Part shown: positions 44,566 through 55,263 of the stretch, in pieces
How positions within the stretch are numbered: the stretch's first letter is position 1
Layout of the letters: each line of letters opens with the position of its first letter
DNA from: Mytilus edulis
Taxonomy: Eukaryota > Mollusca > Bivalvia > Mytilida > Mytilidae
Length of the DNA stretch: 64,000 nt
Direction: 5' to 3'
Assembly: GCF_963676685.1 (NCBI RefSeq)
Contig: NC_092348.1
Span: 16,195,531 to 16,259,530, forward strand
Notes under the pieces: model-generated
Databases searched by the model: none
What the model was told of the DNA's origin: nothing
Seen by the model: only the letters and a program-made list of their open reading frames with translations
Translations under genes and position numbers: made by a program

Positions 44566-46029
44566 TCACTTTAGAGTTTGGTAGTCATAAATTCTTAAAC
44601 ATTTAGAATCAGCAATCCATAATTGACCCTCTCTATATGCAATGGCTGCTGGTGAACTAAGACCATCCTTTTTATCAATGAGAATTTTTCGAAACTGTAA
44701 CTTTCCATCCAATTGATATATTGCATTAAACTGCATATCGCTTGCTAATATGTTGCCGTCGTTATCGTAGCAAAGTCCTTTGCAGACGTATTGTAAGTAC
44801 GGGCTTTGGCCAGATTTACCAGAGAAGGTATATGCATTTTTTGGTTCGAGGCTATAGGAATAAACATAGTTCCGTATTCCAGTGGTTTGTTCTACGTCAT
44901 ATATTATGCTAAAATTGTTACTCGAGTGCACCGACATGCAAGAACTCTCACTTTTACTATTTGCCAGCGTGAATGATTTCTTTTTTATTCCGTTGGACTC
45001 AAAGACTGTCATTTGTCTTGAATCCTTATTACTCATCCATATGAAAACAGAGTTGTCTGACTTCGCGTAATCCATACATAACGGCATGTACGGATCTGTA
45101 CTTGTGAAAGGCGTCACATTACCTCTTGCGTCAATTTGATTAATAAAGCTTTTTGTTCTATTAAGGACTAACAAATCTCCATTATTCAGAACAGCAATGT
45201 CGTCCGCTTCTTCAGAATAAACTGCCATCTGTATTCCAGAGAAGTCAAGACGGAATAATTTCCTATCTGAAATAAGCCATGCGTCAGATCTGTTAACTGG
45301 GATAATTTTCGTGACCGGAACTACCAGATCTGCAAGAGGAATCAATGTCACGAGACCTTTCTTATCTACTTCCGCCATAGTGTTGTCGTCTGATAAAAGC
45401 TCATGAATATTGTATGTTTGTGTAGATATATCATACGTCTTTCTCGTACCACAATCTTCTCCAATACAACCTAATAATCTGTCACCAGACGGCGCATTCA
45501 GCTGTATTAATAATGGTGCGTCCTTGTTATATTTTGACTTTAAACATTCTTTGTTAATAGAACATTTTTTCAAGCTACAGTATAACCTTATAAGTGAATC
45601 CTCTGATGCAGGATTTTCCATTTCATTTTCACAAAACTTAACCTCATCCACAAGGCTATGAATCTGATTCCTGCTTACCTCAAATACTTCCTTTGAAGTC
45701 TTCAATAGATCCTTAGCTTCTATCTCAATCTTGTTCTTCCACCGCATTTCACATCTGTGGATATCATGTTCTACTTTTGCCTCGTCTTGAACATTTTTTT
45801 CATTCGCTTCTTCTAACTGCTTTTTAGTTTCTGCAAGATCATGTTGAGTTGCTAATTTATTATCTGAGCACCAATAATTCACCTTGTTCCTAATAATGTC
45901 TTGTGATTCAAATAATCCTTTGACCTTATGCTGTTGATGATTCTCTAACAAACACTGAACACATATGATATCTTCACATTCTTTACAAAAGAGGCGCAAT
46001 TGTTCATCTTGGTGTTGTGAGCAGTTCAT
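44566..46029 (-). CDS. B-box zinc-finger, coiled-coil, propeller-like protein (TRIM-like without RING)
   Basis: A single exon of 487 residues. Residues 3-34 form a B-box type 2 finger with ligands C3, H6, C15, C18, C23, C26, H31 and H34. Residues about 55-145 are a charged coiled coil (ETKKQLEEANEKNVQDEAKV). From about residue 225 there are repeated blade-like units (GDLLVLNRTKSFINQIDARG, GNILASDMQFNAIYQLDGK, GQLWIADSKCLRIYDYQT), as in the NHL-like propellers of bivalve TRIM-type proteins. There is no RING, so ubiquitin-ligase activity is not expected unless a partner supplies it. The start has A at -3 and an in-frame stop nine bases upstream. Such intronless B-box genes are numerous in bivalves and are often discussed as immune or developmental regulators; the role here is inference. 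Confidence 0.88.
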   Translation of the reverse strand: MNCSQHQDEQLRLFCKECEDIICVQCLLENHQQHKVKGLFESQDIIRNKVNYWCSDNKLATQHDLAETKKQLEEANEKNVQDEAKVEHDIHRCEMRWKNKIEIEAKDLLKTSKEVFEVSRNQIHSLVDEVKFCENEMENPASEDSLIRLYCSLKKCSINKECLKSKYNKDAPLLIQLNAPSGDRLLGCIGEDCGTRKTYDISTQTYNIHELLSDDNTMAEVDKKGLVTLIPLADLVVPVTKIIPVNRSDAWLISDRKLFRLDFSGIQMAVYSEEADDIAVLNNGDLLVLNRTKSFINQIDARGNVTPFTSTDPYMPLCMDYAKSDNSVFIWMSNKDSRQMTVFESNGIKKKSFTLANSKSESSCMSVHSSNNFSIIYDVEQTTGIRNYVYSYSLEPKNAYTFSGKSGQSPYLQYVCKGLCYDNDGNILASDMQFNAIYQLDGKLQFRKILIDKKDGLSSPAAIAYREGQLWIADSKCLRIYDYQTLK

Positions 46030-46700
46030 TTTTATTTAAATGAATAACTTCTTTATGCAGGCATTGTTTTTTTCAATATCTTGAATCTTAAAATAGAAAA
46101 ACAATTACCTATATACATAAAATATCAGAAAAAAATCAAAGCAAAACTCTTGAAATGCAAAAAAAAATGTAAATTTATTTTTTAATAATTTTTGCCTAAA
46201 AACTTATTAAGTTAAATGTGTTACGATTGTAAGAAAAAGTTGTGCTAAAACTTCGAGTAAATGTAAAAGAACTTTTTAAAACAGAACTAAGTTTAATCGA
46301 TTGTAATGTTGAAAGATTTGAAATGTTTACTATTTCTGAGACAAATTAATATACAGGTAGTGATAAAAATGAATCAATAAGAAGTATAATACCACTGCAA
46401 TCTAAAAATTCCACACCTGAGAAATATGAAGATAACAGCGTATTTGTTCCTGCTTTATAGAATTTGTGATATTCGGCGAATTACATTTGCACGCATCACT
46501 ATTACATGTAAAGCACGTAGCAACATAACTTTTGCGTGCTGCCTTTGATTACATTCGAGTGCATTTATTTTGCAGGTAAAAACAGATAAATCATACTAAT
46601 ATATTTTCAAATGAAACAAATTCGAATTTTAAAGGTTCACATTTTACATCGGTACGTGCTAAATATTTGAAACTGAATTCTGTAAATGTTAACTGATTTT
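46030..46700. other. Upstream flank of the B-box gene
   Basis: AT-rich sequence that should include the promoter. No clear TATA box or initiator could be chosen. Confidence 0.35.
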
Positions 46701-46709
46701 CTCTTCTTT

Positions 46710-47095
46710 TTTTTTTTTGCGGAATTGTTCTATCAGATACTTTGCTTTCTCTTTTTTTTTTGCAGAATTGTTCTATCAGATACTTTGCTTTCTCTTTTTT
46801 TTGCAGAATTGTTCTATCAGATACTTTGCTTTCTATTTTTTTGCGCGGAATATTTCTATCAGATACTTTGCTTTCTTTTTTTTCTTTTTTTTGCGGAATT
46901 GTTCTATCAGATACTTTGCTTTCTCTTTTTTTGCGCGGAATATTTCTATCGGATATTTTGTTTTCTTTTTCTTTTTTGCGGAATTGTTCTATCAGATACT
47001 TTGCTTTCTTTTTTTTTTTGCGGAATTGTTCTATCAGATACTTTGCTTTCTCTTTTTTTTTGGCGGAATTGTTTTATCAGATACGTTGATTTCTC
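46710..47095. repeat. Minisatellite of about 42-43 bp, nine units
   Basis: Units read GCGGAATTGTTCTATCAGAT then ACTTTGCTTTCTC and a T run. ATCAG landmarks at 46732, 46775, 46816, 46858, 46906, 46948, 46991, 47033 and 47076 give spacings of 41-48. Two unit types alternate in part: GAATTGTTCTATC and GCGCGGAATATTTCTATC. All three forward frames are open because the unit lacks stops; these are not genes. Confidence 0.95.
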
Positions 47096-47224
47096 TTTTT
47101 TCGTTTCTATTTGCATCTGCTCTTACGAATGATATTCACTCTGCAATATTCACAATTAAGTTACATGAATGCCTTACACGATTATTGTATTTCTCAGGAG
47201 CACTGAATATATATATATAAAAAC

Positions 47225-47368
47225 AAATTTAAATTGAAAACTACGTTCAAACCTATGATTGCGTTGGATAAAAACCGCATTTTTTATACGCGTGCATGTA
47301 AAACAAATTTCGTTGTAGAAGGGTCTAAATACAGCACAAACAACAAAAAAGTGAAAAAGTATATTTAA
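47225..47368 (+). repeat. Dispersed repeat, copy 2 of a pair
   Basis: Matches 11224-11400 with a deletion before AAAAAAGTGAAAAAGTATAT. It also follows a short TA run. Confidence 0.8.
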
Positions 47369-48241
47369 ACAAAACGCATTTGACTCACAGGTAGAACAAC
47401 TGATGTTCTTTAACCCTGCTGACTGTCATTGGCGATTGTCAAATAATTATATATATAATATTTGAAAAAAAAATATATAAAAAAAATTATAATTTAAAAT
47501 GATAATATCATATGTTCAAAATTAATATCTATCGACATATTTACTATCAATTATCTTTATACTTTCATCCCCGTGTTAATTGTTAAATGAATGATCGCAA
47601 ATGAAATAAAAATTATTGATATCAAAACTTTTAAATGTACTACGGGTAAGATTTGATTAATTTACGTGATTTGAAAAAAAAAACTTAGAGATAACATAAT
47701 ACGTATAGATCGATACATTTGCCCTTTCTGTGAGGTCTTCGTCGTCAATGAGATTTTGTGTCCTTTACAAGGGAAATAACTTGTTCAGATGAAATAATAA
47801 TTGTATGAACTATTACAGAATGTTTATATAGGCTGTAAATACGTGTGAACACGAAAATGAATGGCAAAATGCATAAAAATTCTTAACTTACTTAAGGGTT
47901 CCGTGGAACCCAGTGTCTCGCCTACTTTTGCTGTTAATCGCAAACTCAACATAAAGGAGGAAAAAAGGCAATATAAATATTCCTCTCGATACCGTATCTT
48001 TTAATTGTAAGAATCTCCTGTCCAAGTTTGGTAAAATTCCGGAATAGTTTATGAATCTAATAAATGTTCTAAAAACTTTAGGAACTGCAGATTGTATGTA
48101 ATGTTAAATGAAAAAAACTCTGTCCATTTATATTATAAGTAAAATATGGATAAACAGGTACAAAATATAGTGATCAGTAGTTGTCACACTACACCAGCAA
48201 CATTCGTGGCAAATGGAAAATACCGCCAATAAATTTCAGTC
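47369..48241. repeat. AT-rich sequence with the left part of a GTGTCTCGCC element
   Basis: Near 47905 the text GAACCCAGTGTCTCGCCTAC resembles the TGTCTCGCC ends of the array element at 62671-63640. A related phrase, CTGTCCAAGTTTGGTAAAAT, appears at 48020 and in altered form at 48706. No gene was seen. Confidence 0.4.
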
Positions 48242-48515
48242 AAAAGTAAAATCACAAAAATACTGAACTTAGAGGAAAATCAATTCGGAAAGTCCATAAT
48301 CGCATGGCAAAATCAAATAACAAAACGCATCAAAAACGAATGGACAAGACCTGTCATATTCCTGACTTGGTACAGGCATTTTCAAATGTAGAAAATGGTG
48401 GATTTAACCGAGTTTTATAGCGCTAGCCCTCTCACTTTGATGACAGTCTCATCAAATTCCGTTATATGAACATGGATGCGTTAACTAAACAGACACAATA
48501 AATAAAATAATATGA
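48242..48515 (+). repeat. Family B repeat copy
   Basis: Close match to 8185-8470, up to the CACAATAAATAAAATA region. Confidence 0.8.
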
Positions 48516-49804
48516 TCAAAATACAAGAAGCAGAACAAAATGTTTTTAATATACCGTGTGGCTTTTCAATTTGTAAACAAAATGGAGAAGGCGTGGGAGG
48601 GGCCATTTGTACAAAACATTAGTGGATCGTTTTCGATTTATTTTATATGTATATATTTTTTTTTTAATTTACTTCTGGGTACTATCTTATGATCAGAAAC
48701 AAGCTTCTGTCCAAGTTTAGTAAAAATCCAGGAAAATTTAAGAAAGTTATTAGAATTTCAAAAACTTTAACCATAAAGTGAATATTTATGGAAGCCGCAG
48801 ACAACGACAACGACGCCGATGACGGAATGTACGCTCGATATGTATCGCTTTAAGTCGAAGGCTGGACAAAAATCAGAAATCGCTAACAAACTCCTGCGAA
48901 ATAAACGAAGACTTAATTTTAAATTATTGTTATCATTTTAACGCAGCTGTTAAAGTTATGTTAAATTTAATACGGATGTCATTTAAAAAAAGTATTAAAG
49001 AGGGCTTACCAAGAATGGCTGGACAGGGGGAGGGGGCATCAAAATGAGGAGCGGAAAGCGAAAGGCAAAGGGGAAGAAAGCGAGAGTCAGGGTGCGGGAC
49101 ACCAGGGGAAGTGAGGGATACAAATAGGAATATTCATGGAAAAAGAATTGAACGATTTTCGTATGAGTTTAAGGGGAAGAAAAGTGGAAGTAGGGGACTA
49201 TGGATTAAAGGGTTTTGTGAATGGTTTTCTACATGTTATTGTGTTATATTCCTTGTTTAAATCGTGCAAAAAGATTTCTATGAAATCCGATGTCAATTTT
49301 AAAACTTCATACTGAAAACAGTAAGGTACGTGTATAATATATTTAAAAGAATTGTGCTTTAAAGCATAGTATTTATGAAACAATTATTAGTTATCACTAG
49401 AAAGGCTTACAATTCAAGTGAATTTTTGGGGCAGGGAAGGGTTAGGAATGAAAAGTGAAAAGTAAAAAGCAAGACTAAAAAAAGAAATTTCATTTTCAGA
49501 TACGTTATATTTTAAACAAACAAGTATTTATCAATTGCACTATATGGTCTACAGGTTAATCTTTCAAACGTATAAAGGGCTCATTTAAAAGTGGTATAAG
49601 TCAATGCAGTTGGTGATCTCAAGTGTTGAATTTTTTTTTTTGTAATAGATTCTAGCCCGCCGCGAAACAATTTTTTTTTCTTTTTCTTTTTAATTATGTA
49701 TTATAAAACGTTTCATCATGATGGTGCTTTTTTTGAAATGGCTCGATCGGCGCTGATCACCATTAAAGAAATTATAACACAATATAAAGAGGAATTGTGT
49801 GGGT
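48516..49804. other. Intergenic, no gene seen
   Basis: Mixed AT-rich and purine-rich sequence (49000-49130 is mostly G and A). No exon or structural RNA recognised. Confidence 0.4.
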
Positions 49805-49965
49805 CAATTTACATTTCGGGGCCTTTTATCATGTTTATAGCTCACTATGCGGTATCATTGTTGAAGGCTGTACGTACGGCGACTTATAGTTGTTAATTTC
49901 TTCGTCATTTGGTCACTTATGGAGAGTTGTCTAATTGGCAATCATACCACATCTTCTTTTTTATA
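49805..49965 (+). repeat. Diverged interspersed repeat, family C-like right end
   Basis: Shares GGGGCCTTTTATC, TTGAAGGC, ATGGAGAGTTGTCTAATTGGC and a CACATCTTC ending with family C, at lower identity. A further diverged copy is at 51114-51225. Confidence 0.6.
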
Positions 49966-51113
49966 TGTACATAACACTATATTGGTAGAAACGAAGGCGT
50001 GCTTTCCAAATACGGTAGATTAACACTCAACACCCCTCCCCCTTTTTTTAAGCAGCTTGTTGACAATGATTTTATCTGTCAAACACTGTTGACACTTTTT
50101 ACCTATATATACATGAATCAATAGAGCAAATAAAAAGTCTGTTAAAGTAGTTTATATAATTTTACATGTGTACTTACGTGGACGCGTGGCAGTTTATGAC
50201 GAATTACCTTATTTCGATTTTTCCTTACATGTCGTAAATGACGGTTCAAGGTTAAATCGATGTTTTCCGGAAATCTTCAACATGTTATCTTTTATCAATC
50301 AGTTACAAAAGTGATTAAATATTTTACAATGTTATGATTTGTTATGGATGACAAAATGTAAATGTAAGATAAATCTGTTGTAAAATGGGACTCATTGTTC
50401 AACGTAAAAATTCTAAAATTAGTAGCTAGCTGTCCTAGCTTATCACTTTTTCGTTTTCTCATGTTAATATTTATAGTGTGATAATAACTTTTTGCACATG
50501 TCATATTTAGTAAATAATTGATAAAACAAAAAAAAGCATGTAGATAAAGCGGGGTTGAATTTGGCATATTATAGTATATTATATATGCATTCCAAACCTT
50601 ATAAGGGTCTAGATGAGGTAGAAAAACTTGAAATGGAGAATAATTTGGGGGGGGGGGGGAGATATCTAGAACAATGAATGATTGGCCACAAATATAATAT
50701 ATAGAAATATAAATGAATGGCCACAATTATATAATATAGACACCCTCATCCCTAGTCCCCACCCTCATAATATGAAATGCAAAACATGAAGTTAAAAAAC
50801 TTCCCAATGTAAGAAACATTTGTAATTAGATTTTGTAAATTATTGTAAATTGTTTCGATTTTCCGCATTGTTAAACATCTCTACTCGTGTTCAACATGTA
50901 CTTTTTGGTTAAATGTACAAACTTTGACATCTCAAAAAATGTCGGTGCACCTTAAATGATTTGCATTTATGATGAACCCCCGGGAATCAACCACAAAATA
51001 ATACAACATGTTTGGAGAAAATAGTTGTACTCTTATTTAAATCTATATACATTCATTGAGGATTTAGATACAAATTGGGGGGGGGGGGGGGGGGTAAAAA
51101 TAAAGTATGAAAT
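49966..51113. other. Intergenic, no gene seen
   Basis: AT-rich with two poly-G runs (50648 and 51079). The 143-codon minus frame at 50295-50726 has no recognisable domain and biased low-complexity composition, so I do not call it. Confidence 0.4.
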
Positions 51114-51225
51114 ATTCTCATTGTTGAAGGCCTTACGATTGCCTATAATTGCATACATCCACTTAATTTGAGCTGTGATGGATAGTTGTCTCACTGGCAA
51201 TCATATCAAATCTCCTAGTTTTTAT
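51114..51225 (+). repeat. Diverged family C-like right end
   Basis: Contains TTGTTGAAGGCCTTACGATT and GATAGTTGTCTCACTGGCAA, matching the right end of family C. Confidence 0.55.
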
Positions 51226-51589
51226 GGAAAAAAGGTCCAAATATAATATTATTACCTAAATGAGCTTATGGGATGAACTACCGCGTTTATATATTCCAAA
51301 ACCTAAACCAGTGATTCCTAAATTTCAAGTACTAGCAGAATTTTGTTATCGTTTTATTTCGACAACTGATTATCATTTTATTGATATCATATTCCATAGG
51401 TTTGTATATAAATGACAAAATTAAATTATGTTGATCGACGGTCCGATCATATTTAGAGAAAAAAAATGTATTAATGATCAATTGAAAGACAGACTTCAAC
51501 ATCTGATTCTCATCGAGCAAAGCTTTTTCTTAAAAATGGGAATCGTAGATACAACTGTCTTGTTTTGGTTTATTATAATTCTTATTTTG

Positions 51590-52380
51590 TGATAAACCAA
51601 AATGATTCTACCAGAAAATATACCGCAGATGAAGTTATCAAAATGCTGGACTTTTTGATCGACAATATATGTGTTGAGTTTGAAGGAATTATATTGTAAT
51701 AGACATTCGGTATTTCAATGTACTAATTGTGCACCCCTACTGACCGATTTGCTTTTGTACTCGTATTAAGCAAAATTCATTCAGAGCCTTCTAAAAGACA
51801 AAAAGAAAAAGCACCTTGCAAAATTCTTTGAATTTCCTTTTAGATATATTGATGATGTTCTATCACTGAATTACCAATATTTCAGCCAATACTCACATCT
51901 CATTAATCCCAATGAATTTGAAATTAAGTATACTATTGATACTAGAAGGACTGCTTTCATACCGTGATCTCTTCATCCAAATTGACACAGATGGACGACT
52001 TCACACTAAAATCTATGACAAAAGGGACGGTTTCAACTTCTAAATTATCAATTTCCCATTTATCAGCAGTAACATACTCACTGCCCAATCGTATGGTAAT
52101 TACATATCTTAGTTGATATATGTTCGTGCATGTTCACACTATAATATACGAACTTAATAGTATACAGGAGTGTGCTCCTTTCGCAGAAACTTCACCAACA
52201 AAGAGGAGATAAGATTAACAACGAAACTCCGTTAATTTTATCAACACCATCACGAATGGGTTGATCCATATGATGTGTCTGTGTCTAAACTAGATAAGGA
52301 CATGTTTTTCACATCTAAGATTGTGGTTAACCATTAACGTTGTCTGGTTCTTAAGGTACCGAACGTGACCTATTCCCGAA
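51590..52380 (+). pseudogene. Degenerate reverse transcriptase (same family as 18595)
   Basis: Across several frames the plus strand reads MLDFLIDNICVEF, TNCAPLLTDLLLYSY, FRYIDDVLSL (around 51842, the catalytic YIDD box) and YDKRDGFNF. These blocks occur in the same order in the reverse-transcriptase family whose C-terminal part is intact at 18595-19140. Many stops and frameshifts are present; it is non-functional. Confidence 0.7.
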
Positions 52381-53224
52381 TATGACTGTTTTGCTGAGTG
52401 TGAATTCGCATTGCTATAAGACGTGTCTCGGTATTTGTCTATCCAGCGTTCATGTATTCACTCACGACGTTTTATTCATAATTCTGATCAGATATTGTTT
52501 TGTGTCTTATCGTTTGTAGTTGTGATTCTATTTTGTATTTGTATGATTTTAAAATAAAGCAACTATTTATTTGTTTTACACAGTGTTTGTTGTTTAATAT
52601 TCTGTAGTTAACATTTCGAAATGTAGTCTATTATGTTATTTATTTATGTATTTCTCTGTCTTTGTTGTTCTTGCATTTATTTGTACTGTATTCCCGTCAT
52701 GTAATACTGTCATTTAAGCGGAGTATTTAAAACATTGCCATCCTGCCATAAAGCGCTAAGTTTCGGTTGCCACAAAACCAGATTCAACCCACGATTTTTT
52801 CTTAAAATATCCTATACCAAGTCAGGAATATGGCAGTTGTTTTCTAATAGTTCGTTTTTATGTATATTGCATTGTCGTTTGTTTTTCGTTGCACTTCAAT
52901 GTTGATTTCCTCTTATAATTGATGTGTTTTCCTCGGTTTTAGTTTGTAACCCGGAATAGTTTTCTCTCAATCGATTTATAACTTTTGAACAGCTGTATAC
53001 AACTGTTTATTTGTAAAACGATTCTTTATGGACATTTGAAAAAATGTCCGGTTCTATGAACAATTGCTTACAACTTGATCAATATTCACACCAATCAGGT
53101 CGTTGTTGATTTTTTCCGCTTGAATTATTTTACATTTTGTGCGTAAGGGCAATTGATAGCTTGCTACATGGTATGGTTTTTGTTCACTGTTGGAAGCCGT
53201 AAGGTGATTATTTTGTTTTGTTCA
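52381..53224. repeat. Repeat-derived sequence
   Basis: The block at 52890-53030 (TTGATTTCCTCTTATA, TTTTCTCTCAATCGATTTAT, CTTTTGAACAGC) recurs at 62015-62135. No gene was seen. Confidence 0.6.
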
Positions 53225-53462
53225 CACATCGTTGTCAATATAATGGGATTTGATGCGACTGTCATACAAGTGAGAGGTTTAACGCTTTAAAACCAGGTTT
53301 ATTTCACTATTTTCTACAAACGAAAATGTCTGTTTCAAGTCATGAATATGACAATTGTTCGCCATTCGTTTGAATTGTTTGAGCTTTTGATTTTGTCGTT
53401 AATTAGGTACTTTCTGATTTGAATTTTCCTCGGAGTTCAGTATTTTTGTGATTTTACTTCTT
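53225..53462 (-). repeat. Family B repeat, reverse orientation
   Basis: Reverse complement of the 31525-31790 copy, with ATGCGACTGTCATACAAGTG, TTTGAGCTTTTGATTTTGTC and TTCCTCGGAGTTCAGTATTT. Confidence 0.78.
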
Positions 53463-54094
53463 CTTTTTTTTAACCTTGAGCATCACTGATAGAAAGAGAT
53501 TGCATAAAAAGTGCAAAAAATGGTATTTGCATGTTGTCATATATTATTTTTGCTCAATCGTTTGAACCACGAAGTTATCTTATCGATAGTTGATACCAGT
53601 ATCTTCAATCAAAAGCTTGCATTGTATTGAATCATAGCTGGAAAAATATATTTTACAATAAATAAAAGGGGGTGCAACGAACGATGGTGCTGACTGTCGC
53701 CAGTAGAGTAACACATAGAATACGGCTTAGAAAAACATTTTTTTTTTTGTGCAGAAGCTGATGGTTTGTTTATTCAATTATAATTAATTCGACTGTATAC
53801 ACAATGACATACTTCATTGTGTTGACTACATAGGATCTTGTCTCTGAATGTAAGTGTTCCCCCTAAATTGTCTGTGATTGTTTTCCCCTATATACCTTGA
53901 TATAAAGGTATGTAGGGAAAACAAATTTCAGAGACAAGTGCCTGTGGTTGACTGGCGTTTTGGTTGAGGTATTACACTTCTCTTGTATTCTATGGAGAGT
54001 TTTCTTTTGACGTATAACGCCATAACACCCCCCAAATTGTACTTACTACCCAGTTTAAGTCAATTATGCAAAACAAAAGTGACGGAAATCTTAC
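53463..54094. other. Intergenic with a small palindrome
   Basis: CTTGTCTCTGAA (53837) is mirrored by TTCAGAGACAAG (53928), with CCCTATATACCTT and AAGGTATGTAGGG nested inside. This is a possible short foldback repeat. No gene. Confidence 0.5.
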
Positions 54095-54314
54095 AAAAGA
54101 GGGGCGAAAAATAACAAAGGGACAGTCAAACTCATAAATCGAAAATAAACTGACAACGCCATGGTTAAAAACGGAAACGACAAACAGACTAGTACAGAAG
54201 ACACACCATAGAAAACTAAAGACTAAGCAATACGAACCCCACCAAAATCTTGGGGTGATCTCAGGTGCTCCGGAACGGTAAGCAGATCTTGCTCCACATG
54301 CGGCACCCGTCGTG
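54095..54314 (-). repeat. Dispersed repeat, copy 2 of the 441-668 unit
   Basis: Reverse orientation, with GGGACAGTCAAACTCATAAA at the left and CCACATGCGGCACCCG at the right. Confidence 0.8.
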
Positions 54315-55263
54315 TTTCTCAGGTTATTAAAAATCCGGTAAATAGTCTTAGTTTTCTTAGAGAATAAAAATTCGTATTTTAATCATTTTATTATGCACGT
54401 CTTTTAAACAGATTAAAATCCTTAAGATACACATACAGTGGTCACATTATAAATCAAAAAGTAAACTCACAAAAATACTAAACTCCGAGGAAAATTCAAA
54501 ACTGCAATTCTCTAATCCATACTCTTACTTCAATGAATGAAGTACTAGTAGCAAATTAATAATGTTAAAAACAAAAATCGAAATTTAGAAGAAAAAAGTA
54601 GTTATCAAAATACGTCACTGGTAACTATTTCTAACAAAATACACAATGAGCATGGATTAACGTCAGATTTTTTCAAATCTTCGGAAAAAACAAATCTGTT
54701 ATTCGTCTTTTGTTGTCGGATATGTGCAAATTAAATACTCCTCATAAAATAGCATGGAACGTTATGGTTTTAAAAAATCAAATTTCTGGAACTATATAGA
54801 AATTATTAATCAGCTACAAATACATCCAGAAAGGAAACTATTTATTTTTCTTAAATATACAAAAATGAAAATATGTGCAAGTTGGGTACCCTGACACTAA
54901 TATGTAAAGACTATAATGAAACATGAAACATGAAAACTTAATTAAACGCCTATTTCTACATATACAATATGTATTCAATGGCGTTGTACATAAATGACAT
55001 ATAAAATACAAAAATACTATACAAAAATACAATATGTATGTACTATACCAAAAATTGAAAATATACACTGTGATACACAAGAAAAAAGTCAGAAAAGTTC
55101 AAAATAATTTTCGAAATACAATGTTTTCAACCGACATTTAAAAGTATCCAAAGATTCAGAATTTTTTACATTTGTACCTAGTTCATTCCACAAAGACTAT
55201 ACGTTACACTTGAAACAAAAATCTTACTTTACTTTGAAATATATGAAAACAAGCAAAGAGGAA
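54315..55263. other. 3' flank of the ankyrin/cGAS-like gene
   Basis: AT-rich. TTTATT at 54841-54846 (AATAAA on the minus strand) is a candidate cleavage signal about 420 bases past the stop. A partial family B start lies near 54465. Confidence 0.4.

Noticed and set aside
46686-47220. Three overlapping forward frames of 115-167 codons
   Set aside because: They are produced by a stop-free 42-43 bp minisatellite; the amino-acid pattern is only the repeat read in three frames.
50295-50726. 143-codon minus-strand frame as a gene
   Set aside because: It has biased AT-rich composition with no motif or splice context, and it crosses a poly-C/G run.
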